64,000 nucleotides of DNA from J027 sp965215855 (GTDB lineage Bacteria; Chloroflexota; Anaerolineae; Aggregatilineales; J027), in NCBI GenBank assembly GCA_965215855.1, contig CBDCER010000003.1, forward strand, positions 1,426,001 to 1,490,000, written 5' to 3'. Of the stretch, positions 8,326 through 17,764 are shown in pieces. How positions within the stretch are numbered: the first letter of the stretch is position 1; the number at the start of each line of letters is the position of its first letter. The notes beneath the pieces are model-generated. The model was not told the origin of the DNA and did no database searches. It was given only the letters and a program-made list of their open reading frames with translations. The translations under genes and the position numbers were made by a program.

Positions 8326-10603
8326 TTGGCTTCGCCACTTAATCCTGGTCGGCCTGTTATGGCTGCTTGCCATAAGCAACACGCCGCATGATGTGGCTGC
8401 CCAGGATGTGAGATTACCCGTCGCTCCCATTGGCACACACCCGCGTGTGCTGATTTCTCAACCCTACCTCCAACAGACTATCCAACCTCGTATCACGGCC
8501 TATCCCGCTCTATGGAATGCTTTCCAAACATATGTCGATGGCGATAGCATCCCCCGCGATTTGGAAACCCACCCCGAGGCCGTCATTCGCGCTTTGGCGT
8601 TGGCCTGGCAATTGACCAATAACGCAACCTACCGTGATCAGTCCATTGCGGCTATGCAGCAACTCGTCAACCAGATCGAAGACGCCCCTGTCATGAACGG
8701 TGGCACATGGAATGGCGATTTTCTGGCCTGGGTCGCTGCCCTCGCCACTGCCTACGATTGGCTACACGACTCACTCTCTACCGATGACCGTGCCATTCTC
8801 GCTGACACTCTGATGCGTGCGGCCCAACGCCTGCAAGACCCCAACGCCGACTCCGGGCAGGTCTGGGTTCCCGCAGCCGAAATCGGCGAAGATGGCGATT
8901 ACCTTTTCCACGCCTTCAACGCGCCTCAGTGGCTTTGGACGCTCACTGTAACCGGATTAGCGGTCGAGGGTGATCATCCCCGCGCTGCTGCCATTGTCGA
9001 TACCGCCCGCGACTACTGGCTACAATACAGCCTCCCCGCCCTGGACATCCAACCCAATGGCGCGTGGGCTGCTGGGCCAGTCGATGGCTTCACCGCTGCC
9101 TGGTGGAACATCCAGACCGCCCTGGCCTGGTGGACAGCGCACGGCGAGAACTATTTCGAGGAGACTGGCTGGTGGTACGAGCGCATCGCCTATAACCTCA
9201 TGCTGCACTATCCCAATTCGCGGGGCTATCCCGCCATCATCGGCGATGGCGAACGCAACCATCCCTATGCCGCCTATAGTCGCGCCCAGAATTTAGTCCT
9301 CCGCAATGTATTCCCCGACACGCCCTATGCTGCCTGGGTCGATTGGATCGCCCGCCAGACTTCTGGCCCCGACTGGTTGCTGATTGAGGAGCTGTTGTGG
9401 CGCGACCCTGGCCTTTCTGGCGAACCACCCGACATCTTGACCTGGCGTTCCTTCGGCACAAATCACGTCTTCATGCGTAGCAACTGGGTTGATACTGTCG
9501 GCAGGCTCGATGCCACCACTACCCACATCACCTTCCATGCCGGAGATTACTTCGCACCCCGCCAGTTTTTCGATCAGGGTAGTCTCACCATCTGGCGAGC
9601 AGGCGATGATCTACTGGTACGCGGCGGTGTCTATTCTGGCACGGGCGACACCGACCACGCCGCCAACTACTATGCTCGCACCATCGGCGGCAACACCCTT
9701 CGTATCTGCGATCTCGCCGAAACCTTTGACGATATTCGTCCCAACAATGAAACGGGCATCTGGCTCAACGACTGCGGCCAGCATCCTGTTGGCCCCGCCA
9801 ACTACGCCGCCATCAACCACGAATACTGGTTCGCCAACCGCAACCGCTACGAAACCGCCAACATCGAGCGCATTTTCGACAGCGAAACCATCACCTACCT
9901 CCGCAGTGACATCACTGATGCTTACCATGCTTCCAAAACCGGGGAAATTATCCGCGAGATTGCCTATATCCGGCCCGGTACAATCCTAGTTCACGACCGC
10001 CTACTCATCGACAGCCCATCCTTCACCACCATCCATACTCTGCACTTTAACACCTTCCCCCGACGGGCCGAAGATGGCTGGATCGTGACGGGGGCATCGT
10101 CTGCTCTCCATATCCAACACCTGACGCCTGGTGTCCAAACTGAAGTCACGGAGGGCTATGTCACCGCCGGACAACTTCTGCCCCCCACATTCAATGCTTA
10201 TGATGATACCTTCTATGGCCTATTCCAGATGGATACCCTGCCACCCGAACCCACTACCCGTCCCTGGTTCCTAACCGCCTTTACCGCCGCCGATGTAGCT
10301 GAAAACCCACCGCTTACCACGCCTATATTCGGCGGGAGTATGCGCGGAGCGGTCATCAGCACCCCCGATACCCGCTGGCAGGTCATGTTCGACGATGATC
10401 CCTTCGACGTCACCAATGCCAGTTTCGCGGTTGAAAATGGGGTGGTGTTTCTCTTTTTGACAGGATTAGTCCCCGAAACCGATTACACCTTGAATTGGGC
10501 TGATCGCCGCACCGAAACGGCTGCCACGCACGGCGCTGGCACGCTCTTGCTAGTAAATCCCGTGCCTGGCCCCTTTGAACTCCAATTAGGTACGGAAGAT
10601 TAA
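8303..10603 (+). CDS. Secreted heparinase II/III-like polysaccharide lyase
   Basis: Predicted exported polysaccharide lyase; the substrate is unknown. I chose the ATG at 8303 (a second ATG follows at 8306) because it gives a signal peptide of about 34 residues (basic MMKTRLSNWLRH, then a leucine-rich core ending near VAAQ). An upstream extension would only overlap the FHA gene in another frame. The product is 766 aa. The N-terminal half has the alpha/alpha-toroid pattern of this fold (HPRVLIS, PEAVIRALALAW, MNGGTWNGD). The second half has the beta-sandwich with FHAGDYF and LLVRGGVYSGTGD typical of heparinase II/III C-terminal domains. Last gene of the Clp-kinase-FHA operon by position; whether it is functionally related is unclear. 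A fragment of a second copy of its 3' end lies at 15.9 kb. Confidence 0.8.
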   Translation: MMKTRLSNWLRHLILVGLLWLLAISNTPHDVAAQDVRLPVAPIGTHPRVLISQPYLQQTIQPRITAYPALWNAFQTYVDGDSIPRDLETHPEAVIRALALAWQLTNNATYRDQSIAAMQQLVNQIEDAPVMNGGTWNGDFLAWVAALATAYDWLHDSLSTDDRAILADTLMRAAQRLQDPNADSGQVWVPAAEIGEDGDYLFHAFNAPQWLWTLTVTGLAVEGDHPRAAAIVDTARDYWLQYSLPALDIQPNGAWAAGPVDGFTAAWWNIQTALAWWTAHGENYFEETGWWYERIAYNLMLHYPNSRGYPAIIGDGERNHPYAAYSRAQNLVLRNVFPDTPYAAWVDWIARQTSGPDWLLIEELLWRDPGLSGEPPDILTWRSFGTNHVFMRSNWVDTVGRLDATTTHITFHAGDYFAPRQFFDQGSLTIWRAGDDLLVRGGVYSGTGDTDHAANYYARTIGGNTLRICDLAETFDDIRPNNETGIWLNDCGQHPVGPANYAAINHEYWFANRNRYETANIERIFDSETITYLRSDITDAYHASKTGEIIREIAYIRPGTILVHDRLLIDSPSFTTIHTLHFNTFPRRAEDGWIVTGASSALHIQHLTPGVQTEVTEGYVTAGQLLPPTFNAYDDTFYGLFQMDTLPPEPTTRPWFLTAFTAADVAENPPLTTPIFGGSMRGAVISTPDTRWQVMFDDDPFDVTNASFAVENGVVFLFLTGLVPETDYTLNWADRRTETAATHGAGTLLLVNPVPGPFELQLGTED

Positions 10604-11141
10604 CACCATTCCTTGGCGTACATTCGCCCACGAATCTTGCTTCTACCCAGTTCACTAAATCCACTCGCCTCCTCCCGACCAACGATGATGAACATCCCCC
10701 TCTTTATCATCCATCGTGGTATTTTCTATAAAATGATAAATTTGATGTTAATTATTTTAGTTTCAGATTTCACAAACAACCGCAGCCGCATCATGATGCG
10801 AATGTTTCTATTAGCATTCCTATAACATCATCATGATTGCAACACTGTCAATAAGAGCACCGAGCCTCGTCTTTATCGATTCTTATACAAATCTCTCGCT
10901 TACTGACCTATATCTTGGCTTATACTATAGTTATTGCTACTTGCTCAATGGGAATCCATATTCAAAACATTTGGGAGACTACTATCAACAAATAACCTTG
11001 CCTATTGAGTCCATATAGGGTCTTTCAGCATTGCAGTTAAAGCATGATTTGATAACCATAACAAGGGGGTACAGAAAAAACTACAGAATTCTAATTCAAC
11101 CAACCACCACTTTCAAACAACAACATTGAGGAGACATCATC
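10604..11141. other. 538-bp AT-rich intergenic region with 14-bp palindrome
   Basis: No convincing gene. Short open frames here have no ribosome site and no recognisable product. A perfect palindrome CGCATCATGATGCG sits at 10787-10800. A weak sigma-70-like pair, TTACTG at 10900 and TACTAT at 10923 (17-bp spacer), could drive the large gene that starts at 11142. The rest is A/T-rich leader. Confidence 0.4.
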
Positions 11142-14100
11142 ATGAAATACCAGTTGAGGAACTGGTACCCAACAAGTGTTGCCACACTGCTGGTAATGCT
11201 CATCGCCGCACTATTTGGGGTTGGAACACTGGGAAATAGCCCCTCCACAACTTATGCCTCGGACGGCGGCACCGTTTACCCCGGAAATCCTATGTGTTCC
11301 GACTTTGGCCTCTTCGAAATTGCTTACTTCGAACCCAACTACAATACGACAATTGGCCCCGTTACTGTATCCAGCGCCGACGGTGTTTACTTTGACTGGT
11401 CATCAACCGTTGGCATTGACGCCGTCATTGTCAAAGGTGGCACGGACGGTAACGTGTACTTCTATGATGAAGGGCTGGGTGATTCTGGGCTGCATTCTCC
11501 AATTAACCCGAACAACAACATGCCTTTCGAAATCAGTCACATCTCGTTCTGTGTTGACTTTGAACTAGGAGTTTCAAAGACAGCCACCGCGAGTTACGAC
11601 CGTACCATCACCTGGAACATCACCAAAGTGGAGGACGAGAGCTTTGTTGGGTTCGCGGGTGACACTTTCAACTACGACTACGATGTAACAATCACCAAGA
11701 ATGTAGTCGAAAATAACTATTCGCTGAGCGGTGTCGTGACTGTTCATAATCCAGCACCGTTTGAGGCCCAATATTCGGTGACCGATACGACTGATGTCGG
11801 CATTGATCTCGGTACCATCTGTTCCGGCGTACTTCCGCCTGGTGGATCAGTGGATTGCCCCTATAGCTCTTCTGCTGTGCCCGGAGCTTTGAGCGGCACC
11901 AATACTGCAACAGCCACCAGCTCAACCCCTGCCATGAACGGGGGGCAAGCGAGTGCGGGTTTCACTTATAACGCGAACGTTATCGGTCACGAATCCGTTA
12001 CCTTCAATGACAATCCCTACAGCGGATACAATCAAACCGTAAATAGCAACACCGTCATCAACATTCCTGGCAGCTATACCTGCTCGACTGCCGATGTTTA
12101 TGGCGATGATTTGATGTATACCGACTCTGAAACGAATACCGGCACGCTTGTTGAAACCGGTCAGTCTGATGATGCCACCAAGGACTTTACGTGCTATATC
12201 TGGGATGTGGACAAGACAGCCGAAGGCTCCTACAATGACCAATATCGTTGGGAGATCGAGAAGACGGTTGATCCTGAGTCCCAAAGTGGTTTTGCGGGCG
12301 ATACGCTGGAGTGGACGTGGTCAATCACCTGGGAATCGTTCTTTGTCGAGGAAATCAACCACGCCGTTTCGGGCATCATCACCGTCACCAATCCGGCTCC
12401 GTTAGAATTGACGGTTGCGGTGGCTGATGAGTTGACTGGTGGTTTCGCGGCCTCGGTTACCTGTAACGACGGCGACGGTGGCACATCGCTGACCATCGCA
12501 GCCAACAGCTCTGGTACGTGTAACTACACGGCTGAACCCGGCTCGCAACTGGCGAATAACACCGCGACGGCCTCCCGTAACGGTGTCTCCTTCTCCGATA
12601 CCGTTCCTGTCAACTGGACGCAAGGTGAAGATGTGGGGCTGGATGCTGAGATCAGCGACAGCGACAACGTCGACATCCCCGTGGACGCCGCACAACCCTA
12701 CGAGTACACCGAATTCGTTGAATGCTCAACTGATACAACTGTCTACGTCGATAACAGTGTGAGCTATTCAGGTGATGCGACCAATACTGCCGAGATCACC
12801 TGGACAGATGGATCAGACGAGTCCACCGCGGAAACGTCCTACACCTGCTACATCTGGGAAGTGAGCAAGACGGCTGAAGGCTCCTACCAAGATCGCTACG
12901 AGTGGGAGATTAACAAGACCGTCGATCCTGAAGAGCAGAGCGGCTTCGCAGGCGACACGCTGGAATGGACCTGGTCAATCACCTGGGAATCGTTCTTCGT
13001 CGAGGAAATCAACCATGCGGTTGAGGGCGTTATCACCGTCACCAACCCCGCTGACATTGAACTGACAGTGGATGTAGCTGATGAGTTGACAGGTGGTTTC
13101 GTAGCCTCGGTCACCTGTAATGACGGCGACGGTGGCACATCGCTGACCATCGCAGCCAACAGCTCTGGCACGTGCGACTACACAGCTGAACCTGGCTCGC
13201 AACTGGCCGAGAACACGGCGACAGCCTCGCGTGACGGTGTCTCCATCTCCGACACGGTTCCTGTCAACTGGACGCCCGGCGACGATGTGGGGCTGGATGC
13301 TGAGATTAGTGACAGCGACAACGTCGACATCCCCGTAGACTCCGCGCAACCCTACGAGTACACTGAATCGGTTGAATGCTCAACTGATACAACTGTCTAC
13401 GTCGATAACAGTGTGAGCTATTCGGGTGATGCGACCAATACTGCCGAGATCACCTGGACAGATGGATCAGACGAGTCCACCGCGGAAACGTCCTACACCT
13501 GCTACATCTGGGAAGTGAGCAAGACGGCTGAAGGCTCCTACCAAGATCGCTACGAGTGGGAGATTAACAAGACCGTCGATCCTGAAGAGCAGAGCGGCTT
13601 CGCAGGCGACACGCTGGAATGGACCTGGTCAATCACCTGGGAATCGTTCTTCGTCGAGGAAATCAATCACGCAGTTTCAGGCGTCATCACCGTCAACAAC
13701 CCGGCTGACATCGAACTGACAGTGGATGTGGCTGATGAGTTGACTGGTGGTCTCGTAGCCTCGGTCACCTGTAACGACGGCGATGGTGGCACATCGCTGA
13801 CCATCGCAGCCAACAGCTCTGGCACGTGCGATTACACAGCTGAACCTGGCTCGCAACTGGCCGAGAACACGGCGACAGCCTCCCGTGACGGCGTTTCTAT
13901 CTCCGACACGGTTCCTGTCAACTGGACGCCCGGCGACGATGTGGGGCTGGATGCTGAGATTAGCGACAGCGACAACGTCGACATCCCCGTAGACTCCGCA
14001 CAACCCTACGAGTACACCGAATCGGTTGAATGCTCAACTGATACAACTGTCTACGTCGATAACAGTGTGAGCTATTCGGGTGATGCGACCAATACTGCCG

Positions 14101-15767
14101 AGATTACCTGGACGGATGGATCAGACGAGTCCACCGCGGAAACGTCCTACACCTGCTACATTCCGACCCTCAGCAAGGTTGGCGCAGGCACTTACGATGA
14201 AACCCATACCTGGGACATCGAAAAGTCTGTGTCTCCGACTTCTCAGACTGGCTATCCCGGCGATACACTCGAATGGACCTGGACAGTCGAACTGAGCGAA
14301 ACTGTCACCGAATCGAACTTTGACGTGACAGGTACAATCACGGTTGTCAACCCGAATCCGGAAGATGACTTGGTCGTAGCATTAACAGATGTGCTGAACG
14401 ATGGTTCACTCATCGCTTTCCCTGGCGGTGCTACGGAATGTAATTTAGAGGTCAGTGCAGGGCAGTTGCTTTGGACAATTCCTGCCGATACGACGGCGAT
14501 CTGTAACTATCAATCGCTCGACCTACCATTCCCGGGTGGCGATCCTGATTACACGAGCTTGGCCGATGCGCCAACCGAGAATCGGGTTGATATCTACTTC
14601 AACGGCGTACAACTCACTGCGTATGCTGATATCGGATGGACAGCCAACGTCATCAACGGCACAGCCAATGTGGACGACAACCAGGAGCCAGACCTGCCGA
14701 CGACAGTCAACGCTGGCGATGGTCCGTGGGAATGGACTGAAACCCAGAGTGACACTTGCTCAACAGTTCGGTCAGACTATGGCGATGACGGCAGCTACTC
14801 GGAAACGTTGTACAACACCGCCACCGTGGACGGCAGCGACGGACAGCATGACGAGTCCTCTGCTGACACCACCTACACGTGTGAAACCTCCTACGTGGAC
14901 GTACTCAAACTGACCGATGGCGTGCCCAACGAGAGCATGAACTGGACATTCGTCCTGAGCCAGGACGGCACGACACTTGAGTCGAATACGACCCCGCCAA
15001 CGCTACTCGAATTCCAGACGACACTGCGTCCAGGCGAAGAATACACCCTCTGCGAGACTGGTATACCCGCTGGCTGGACAGTGCAATGGGCGCTGGATAC
15101 TAACGGGAACGGTGTCATTGATGATGGCGAAACACTGCCGTTTGCCGGTGGAACGGCAGACCTCATTGGTGATGGCCTCCTCCAGGTCTACGATCCAGAT
15201 CCCAACTACGGGCAGGACGGTGCTGTCAACGATACCCGTTGCGTCAACTTCCTGGCTGACACAGATCCAGGCGATACCGTGTCATTCATCGTTGACAACC
15301 GCTTCCCTGGCGGCGATCCACGTACACCCGGCTACTGGAAGAACTGGAACTATTGCACCAGTGGTAACCAGCCGCAGACCGCAGCCAACAATGGTGGCCC
15401 AGGCGCAGGTTGGTTCTTATTGGACGATCTAATCCCGACCTCGATTGGTGATTTGGTGATCGAGAACTGCGGAGACGGTGTAAGCATCCTTGACCAACGG
15501 GATCTCGCCACTGGCAGGAAGCGAGCCAGCGACGCGGCTTACACCCTGGCAATGCACTTGCTGGCGGCCAAGCTAAACCTGGCGGCTGGCGCGGAAACGT
15601 GCCCAGCGGTCGTCGATGCAGTCGCAGCCGGTGATGCGTTGTTGAGTAGCATCGACTTCGACGGAACTGGTCGTTATCTGCGACCGAGACACCCACTGTA
15701 CTCGGAAGCTCTCGATCTGGCAGCCACGCTCGATGCTTACAACAATGGGCTACTGTGTACCCCGTAA
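11142..15767 (+). CDS. Giant secreted repeat protein with DUF11-like domains
   Basis: Predicted 1541-aa exported surface or matrix protein. AGGAG lies about 10 nt before the ATG. Residues 1-40 form a signal peptide with a hydrophobic core (VATLLVMLIAALFG) ending near TYAS. The body is a series of beta-rich domains, each beginning KTAEGSYxDxYxW and containing GFAGDTLEWTWS and ITVTNPA; these resemble DUF11/Ig-like conserved repeats. A diverged copy occupies about 145-349, three near-identical 218-residue units fill 350-1003, and a further diverged copy runs about 1004-1245. The C-terminal 180 residues contain TPGYWKNW, a motif known from bacterial surface proteins, followed by a Cys-containing helical domain. 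No LPXTG or C-terminal membrane helix is visible, so anchoring is unknown. Paired cysteines in each unit suggest disulfides. Confidence 0.78.
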   Translation: MKYQLRNWYPTSVATLLVMLIAALFGVGTLGNSPSTTYASDGGTVYPGNPMCSDFGLFEIAYFEPNYNTTIGPVTVSSADGVYFDWSSTVGIDAVIVKGGTDGNVYFYDEGLGDSGLHSPINPNNNMPFEISHISFCVDFELGVSKTATASYDRTITWNITKVEDESFVGFAGDTFNYDYDVTITKNVVENNYSLSGVVTVHNPAPFEAQYSVTDTTDVGIDLGTICSGVLPPGGSVDCPYSSSAVPGALSGTNTATATSSTPAMNGGQASAGFTYNANVIGHESVTFNDNPYSGYNQTVNSNTVINIPGSYTCSTADVYGDDLMYTDSETNTGTLVETGQSDDATKDFTCYIWDVDKTAEGSYNDQYRWEIEKTVDPESQSGFAGDTLEWTWSITWESFFVEEINHAVSGIITVTNPAPLELTVAVADELTGGFAASVTCNDGDGGTSLTIAANSSGTCNYTAEPGSQLANNTATASRNGVSFSDTVPVNWTQGEDVGLDAEISDSDNVDIPVDAAQPYEYTEFVECSTDTTVYVDNSVSYSGDATNTAEITWTDGSDESTAETSYTCYIWEVSKTAEGSYQDRYEWEINKTVDPEEQSGFAGDTLEWTWSITWESFFVEEINHAVEGVITVTNPADIELTVDVADELTGGFVASVTCNDGDGGTSLTIAANSSGTCDYTAEPGSQLAENTATASRDGVSISDTVPVNWTPGDDVGLDAEISDSDNVDIPVDSAQPYEYTESVECSTDTTVYVDNSVSYSGDATNTAEITWTDGSDESTAETSYTCYIWEVSKTAEGSYQDRYEWEINKTVDPEEQSGFAGDTLEWTWSITWESFFVEEINHAVSGVITVNNPADIELTVDVADELTGGLVASVTCNDGDGGTSLTIAANSSGTCDYTAEPGSQLAENTATASRDGVSISDTVPVNWTPGDDVGLDAEISDSDNVDIPVDSAQPYEYTESVECSTDTTVYVDNSVSYSGDATNTAEITWTDGSDESTAETSYTCYIPTLSKVGAGTYDETHTWDIEKSVSPTSQTGYPGDTLEWTWTVELSETVTESNFDVTGTITVVNPNPEDDLVVALTDVLNDGSLIAFPGGATECNLEVSAGQLLWTIPADTTAICNYQSLDLPFPGGDPDYTSLADAPTENRVDIYFNGVQLTAYADIGWTANVINGTANVDDNQEPDLPTTVNAGDGPWEWTETQSDTCSTVRSDYGDDGSYSETLYNTATVDGSDGQHDESSADTTYTCETSYVDVLKLTDGVPNESMNWTFVLSQDGTTLESNTTPPTLLEFQTTLRPGEEYTLCETGIPAGWTVQWALDTNGNGVIDDGETLPFAGGTADLIGDGLLQVYDPDPNYGQDGAVNDTRCVNFLADTDPGDTVSFIVDNRFPGGDPRTPGYWKNWNYCTSGNQPQTAANNGGPGAGWFLLDDLIPTSIGDLVIENCGDGVSILDQRDLATGRKRASDAAYTLAMHLLAAKLNLAAGAETCPAVVDAVAAGDALLSSIDFDGTGRYLRPRHPLYSEALDLAATLDAYNNGLLCTP
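12189..14150 (+). repeat. Three tandem 654-bp in-frame repeats
   Basis: Units start at 12189, 12843 and 13497, each exactly 654 bp (218 codons). The second and third are almost identical at DNA level over long stretches, including synonymous positions; the first is more diverged. This implies recent duplication or ongoing homogenisation and predicts length variation between strains. Confidence 0.92.
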
Positions 15768-15783
15768 GCTAAGGCTATTATGA

Positions 15784-15812
15784 AGAGGATTGTGAAAAAC
15801 GATCCTCTCTTG
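15784..15812 (+). terminator. Possible intrinsic terminator after the repeat protein
   Basis: AGAGGAT (15784-15790) pairs with ATCCTCT (15802-15808) around an 11-nt loop, 17 nt after the stop codon, and is followed by a T-containing CTTGTTC. The stem is short and the T tract poor, so this is only a candidate. Confidence 0.4.
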
Positions 15813-15843
15813 TTCTATCCAATAAACAAGATTTCCAAGATAA

Positions 15844-15942
15844 GGCCATTGGCGAGCGTCGGTGGCCTTTATCAATGGCACGCTGCTGGTGGTGAATCTC
15901 TTTCCTGGCCCCTTTGAACTCCAATTAGGCGTAGAAGATTAA
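15844..15942 (+). pseudogene. Remnant of a second heparinase-like gene 3' end
   Basis: The last 22 codons before the TAA at 15942 encode GTLLVVNLFPGPFELQLG-VED. These match the C-terminus of the heparinase-like protein ending at 10603 (GTLLLVNPVPGPFELQLG-TED) in protein and largely in DNA. Upstream similarity fades quickly, probably after a frameshift near 15876. Only the tail survives, so a paralogue once ended here and was replaced or deleted, or a small duplication was left behind when the giant repeat gene arrived. Confidence 0.75.
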
Positions 15943-16032
15943 CCCTATTAATTGTACTAGTTTCGATGCTAAATTATCTGAGTTTTGTTGCTTGATTTTG
16001 AGTACGGACAATAGATTCAGAGATTTTTTGCT

Positions 16033-16572
16033 ATGCAAACTGTTATGGATACAATTCACGGCCACCGTTCAATTCGGCGTTACAAACCCGACCCAGTACC
16101 CGATGACTTGCTTCGCATGATTCTCGAAGCCGGGATTCGTGCCTCGTCGTCCGGCAACATGCAAGTCTATTCCATCATCGTGACACGTGATCGGGCGCTG
16201 CGCGAGCAATTATATGTGCCGCACATGGAGCAAAATATGGTGCTAGACGCGCCAGTCCTGCTCACCTTCTGCGCCGATTTCCACCGGATGCGCGAGTGGT
16301 TGCGCGTGAGCCGTGCGCCAGATAAATTCGACAATTGCATGAGCTTCATGATCGCCGCGATTGACGCGACTCTGGTGTCGCAAAACGTCGCGCTGGCCGC
16401 CGAAGCTCAGGGATTAGGCATCTGCTACATGGGTAGCACCTTCGCCAACTGCGACCAAATCGGCGCAATCCTCAAATTGCCGAAGGACGTAGTACCCGTC
16501 GTTGGCTTTTCGCTTGGCTATCCCGACGAAGACCCCACCCCGTGCGACCGACTGCTGCGGGAACATCTGTGA
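16033..16572 (+). CDS. Nitroreductase family protein, short
   Basis: FMN-dependent oxidoreductase of the nitroreductase fold, probably reducing nitro or quinone compounds or flavins with NAD(P)H. The N-terminus has the family signature HRSIRRYKPDPV (about residues 10-21) and the FMN-contacting ASSSGNMQ. The middle contains DAxLVSQNVALAAEAQGLGICYMGS, and the end has VGFSLGYPDEDP. The product is 179 aa, shorter than the NfsA-type members it resembles (about 240 aa), which continue some 50 residues past the GYPDEDP motif. Here a TGA follows nine residues after it, so the protein may be C-terminally truncated. No strong ribosome site is seen; an ATG 12 nt downstream is an alternative start. Confidence 0.82.
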   Translation: MQTVMDTIHGHRSIRRYKPDPVPDDLLRMILEAGIRASSSGNMQVYSIIVTRDRALREQLYVPHMEQNMVLDAPVLLTFCADFHRMREWLRVSRAPDKFDNCMSFMIAAIDATLVSQNVALAAEAQGLGICYMGSTFANCDQIGAILKLPKDVVPVVGFSLGYPDEDPTPCDRLLREHL

Positions 16573-16683
16573 GCGCGGGCGGCGGAACACGGCTCAATAA
16601 CCGTCGATGTAGACGGAGCGCATCTTGCCGACGAGGTGGCGAATAAAATCGCAGACCATTTTGGACTGCTACCGATGGACTAA
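16573..16683 (+). pseudogene. 37-codon coding-like remnant in frame after the nitroreductase stop
   Basis: Directly after the TGA of the nitroreductase gene the same frame stays open to a TAA at 16683. It encodes ARAAEHGSITVDVDGAHLAD and then EVANKIADHFGLLPMD. This reads like the natural C-terminus of an alpha/beta enzyme rather than random sequence. It does not look like a nitroreductase tail, so it may be the end of another gene fused to the truncated nitroreductase by deletion. The function of the source gene is not recognised. Confidence 0.45.
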
Positions 16684-16715
16684 TTACTTCAACTTCAGCA
16701 AAGGGAAATTAATCA

Positions 16716-17681
16716 ATGACCGACTACACAGCTTTGATCGACCAGCTTGCCGATTGGAAAACAACCCGCAGCGATGCCTGGGAGCAACTTATGGCTGCTG
16801 GAACCGACGCCATTCCCGCCCTCATTGACGGCCTGCATCACCATGCTAACTACAGTGTACGCCGCGATTGTGTAATGCTGATGGAGAAGTTGGATGATCC
16901 ACGCATTGATCCGGCGCTACTGTATGCCATGCAGCACGATACGTCGCGTCGTGTGCTGGACCATTGTGTGAAAGCTATTGGCAACATCACAGATGATGCA
17001 GTGATAGCAGTGGCAGTTGATCTGCTGATGCAAGGCAATGTGCCAGCGGCGGACCGGTTGCGACGTGGCCCACAAAGTCACAAAGCCTTCGCGCTGCTGA
17101 TGCAGGGTCTGAATGCAGCCACTACACGCGAAGGCCGCGAACCATTCTTCAGTGCCCTGATGCGGCTGAGTTCACACCATACCTTTCAACAGCACCTCGA
17201 TTGGCTGAAACACCCCGACCCGGATTTCCGCTTTCAAGCCGCGCTGGCAATGGACCACCGCCACAATGCCAACAAAAACCTGCATGAGACGGCCTACGAG
17301 CGATTGGTGGCCTTAGCCAGTAGCGAAACGGACATCAAGGTACTGGCCCGAATGTTGCTATCAATTGGCTATTTCCTCCGCCATTTTGATAAACGGGCCT
17401 TCACGCTGCTCACGAGATTCTTGTCCCATACGCAGCAGGAAGTAGTGGATGCCGCCACAAGGGCCTTGAAAGCAGCGGGATATGCGCCTGAAAACCGCCA
17501 GTTGCAGTGCAGTGTTTGTGGCAAATCGCAGCCAGAGCGCAGGGTGGAGCAATGCCATATCTGCGACAAACCCATCTGCCAGGATCATTGGTATCGGGAC
17601 CCGATGGGCCACTATGCGTTTTGCAGCAACGCCCACGAGCAGGAATTCACCAAAGCGCAGGGCTATATTTACTGGAAATGA
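16716..17681 (+). CDS. HEAT-repeat protein with C-terminal zinc finger
   Basis: Predicted 321-aa cytoplasmic protein. Residues 1-250 are helical repeats of HEAT/PBS-lyase type (for example AIPALIDGLHHHANYSVRRD, DPRIDPALLYAM, EVVDAATRALKAAG), a fold used as a protein-binding solenoid. The last 60 residues hold a cysteine cluster: CSVCGK, CHICDKPIC, HWYRD and CSNAHEQE. These fit a small treble-clef or B-box-like zinc site. AAAGGG lies about 14 nt before the ATG. No enzymatic motif is seen. The function is unknown; a scaffold or adaptor is plausible. Confidence 0.75.
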   Translation: MTDYTALIDQLADWKTTRSDAWEQLMAAGTDAIPALIDGLHHHANYSVRRDCVMLMEKLDDPRIDPALLYAMQHDTSRRVLDHCVKAIGNITDDAVIAVAVDLLMQGNVPAADRLRRGPQSHKAFALLMQGLNAATTREGREPFFSALMRLSSHHTFQQHLDWLKHPDPDFRFQAALAMDHRHNANKNLHETAYERLVALASSETDIKVLARMLLSIGYFLRHFDKRAFTLLTRFLSHTQQEVVDAATRALKAAGYAPENRQLQCSVCGKSQPERRVEQCHICDKPICQDHWYRDPMGHYAFCSNAHEQEFTKAQGYIYWK

Positions 17682-17764
17682 TAAAAACCTGACAGGATGG
17701 AACGCTGCGGGTTGCCAGCGTGTCTCTAGCGTGTCTCTATGAGCAGACGCCACAAGGAGGATAT

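Noticed and set aside
10613..11018. Two small frames in the AT-rich gap
   Set aside because: No ribosome sites, no recognisable sequence, and composition matches the non-coding surroundings.
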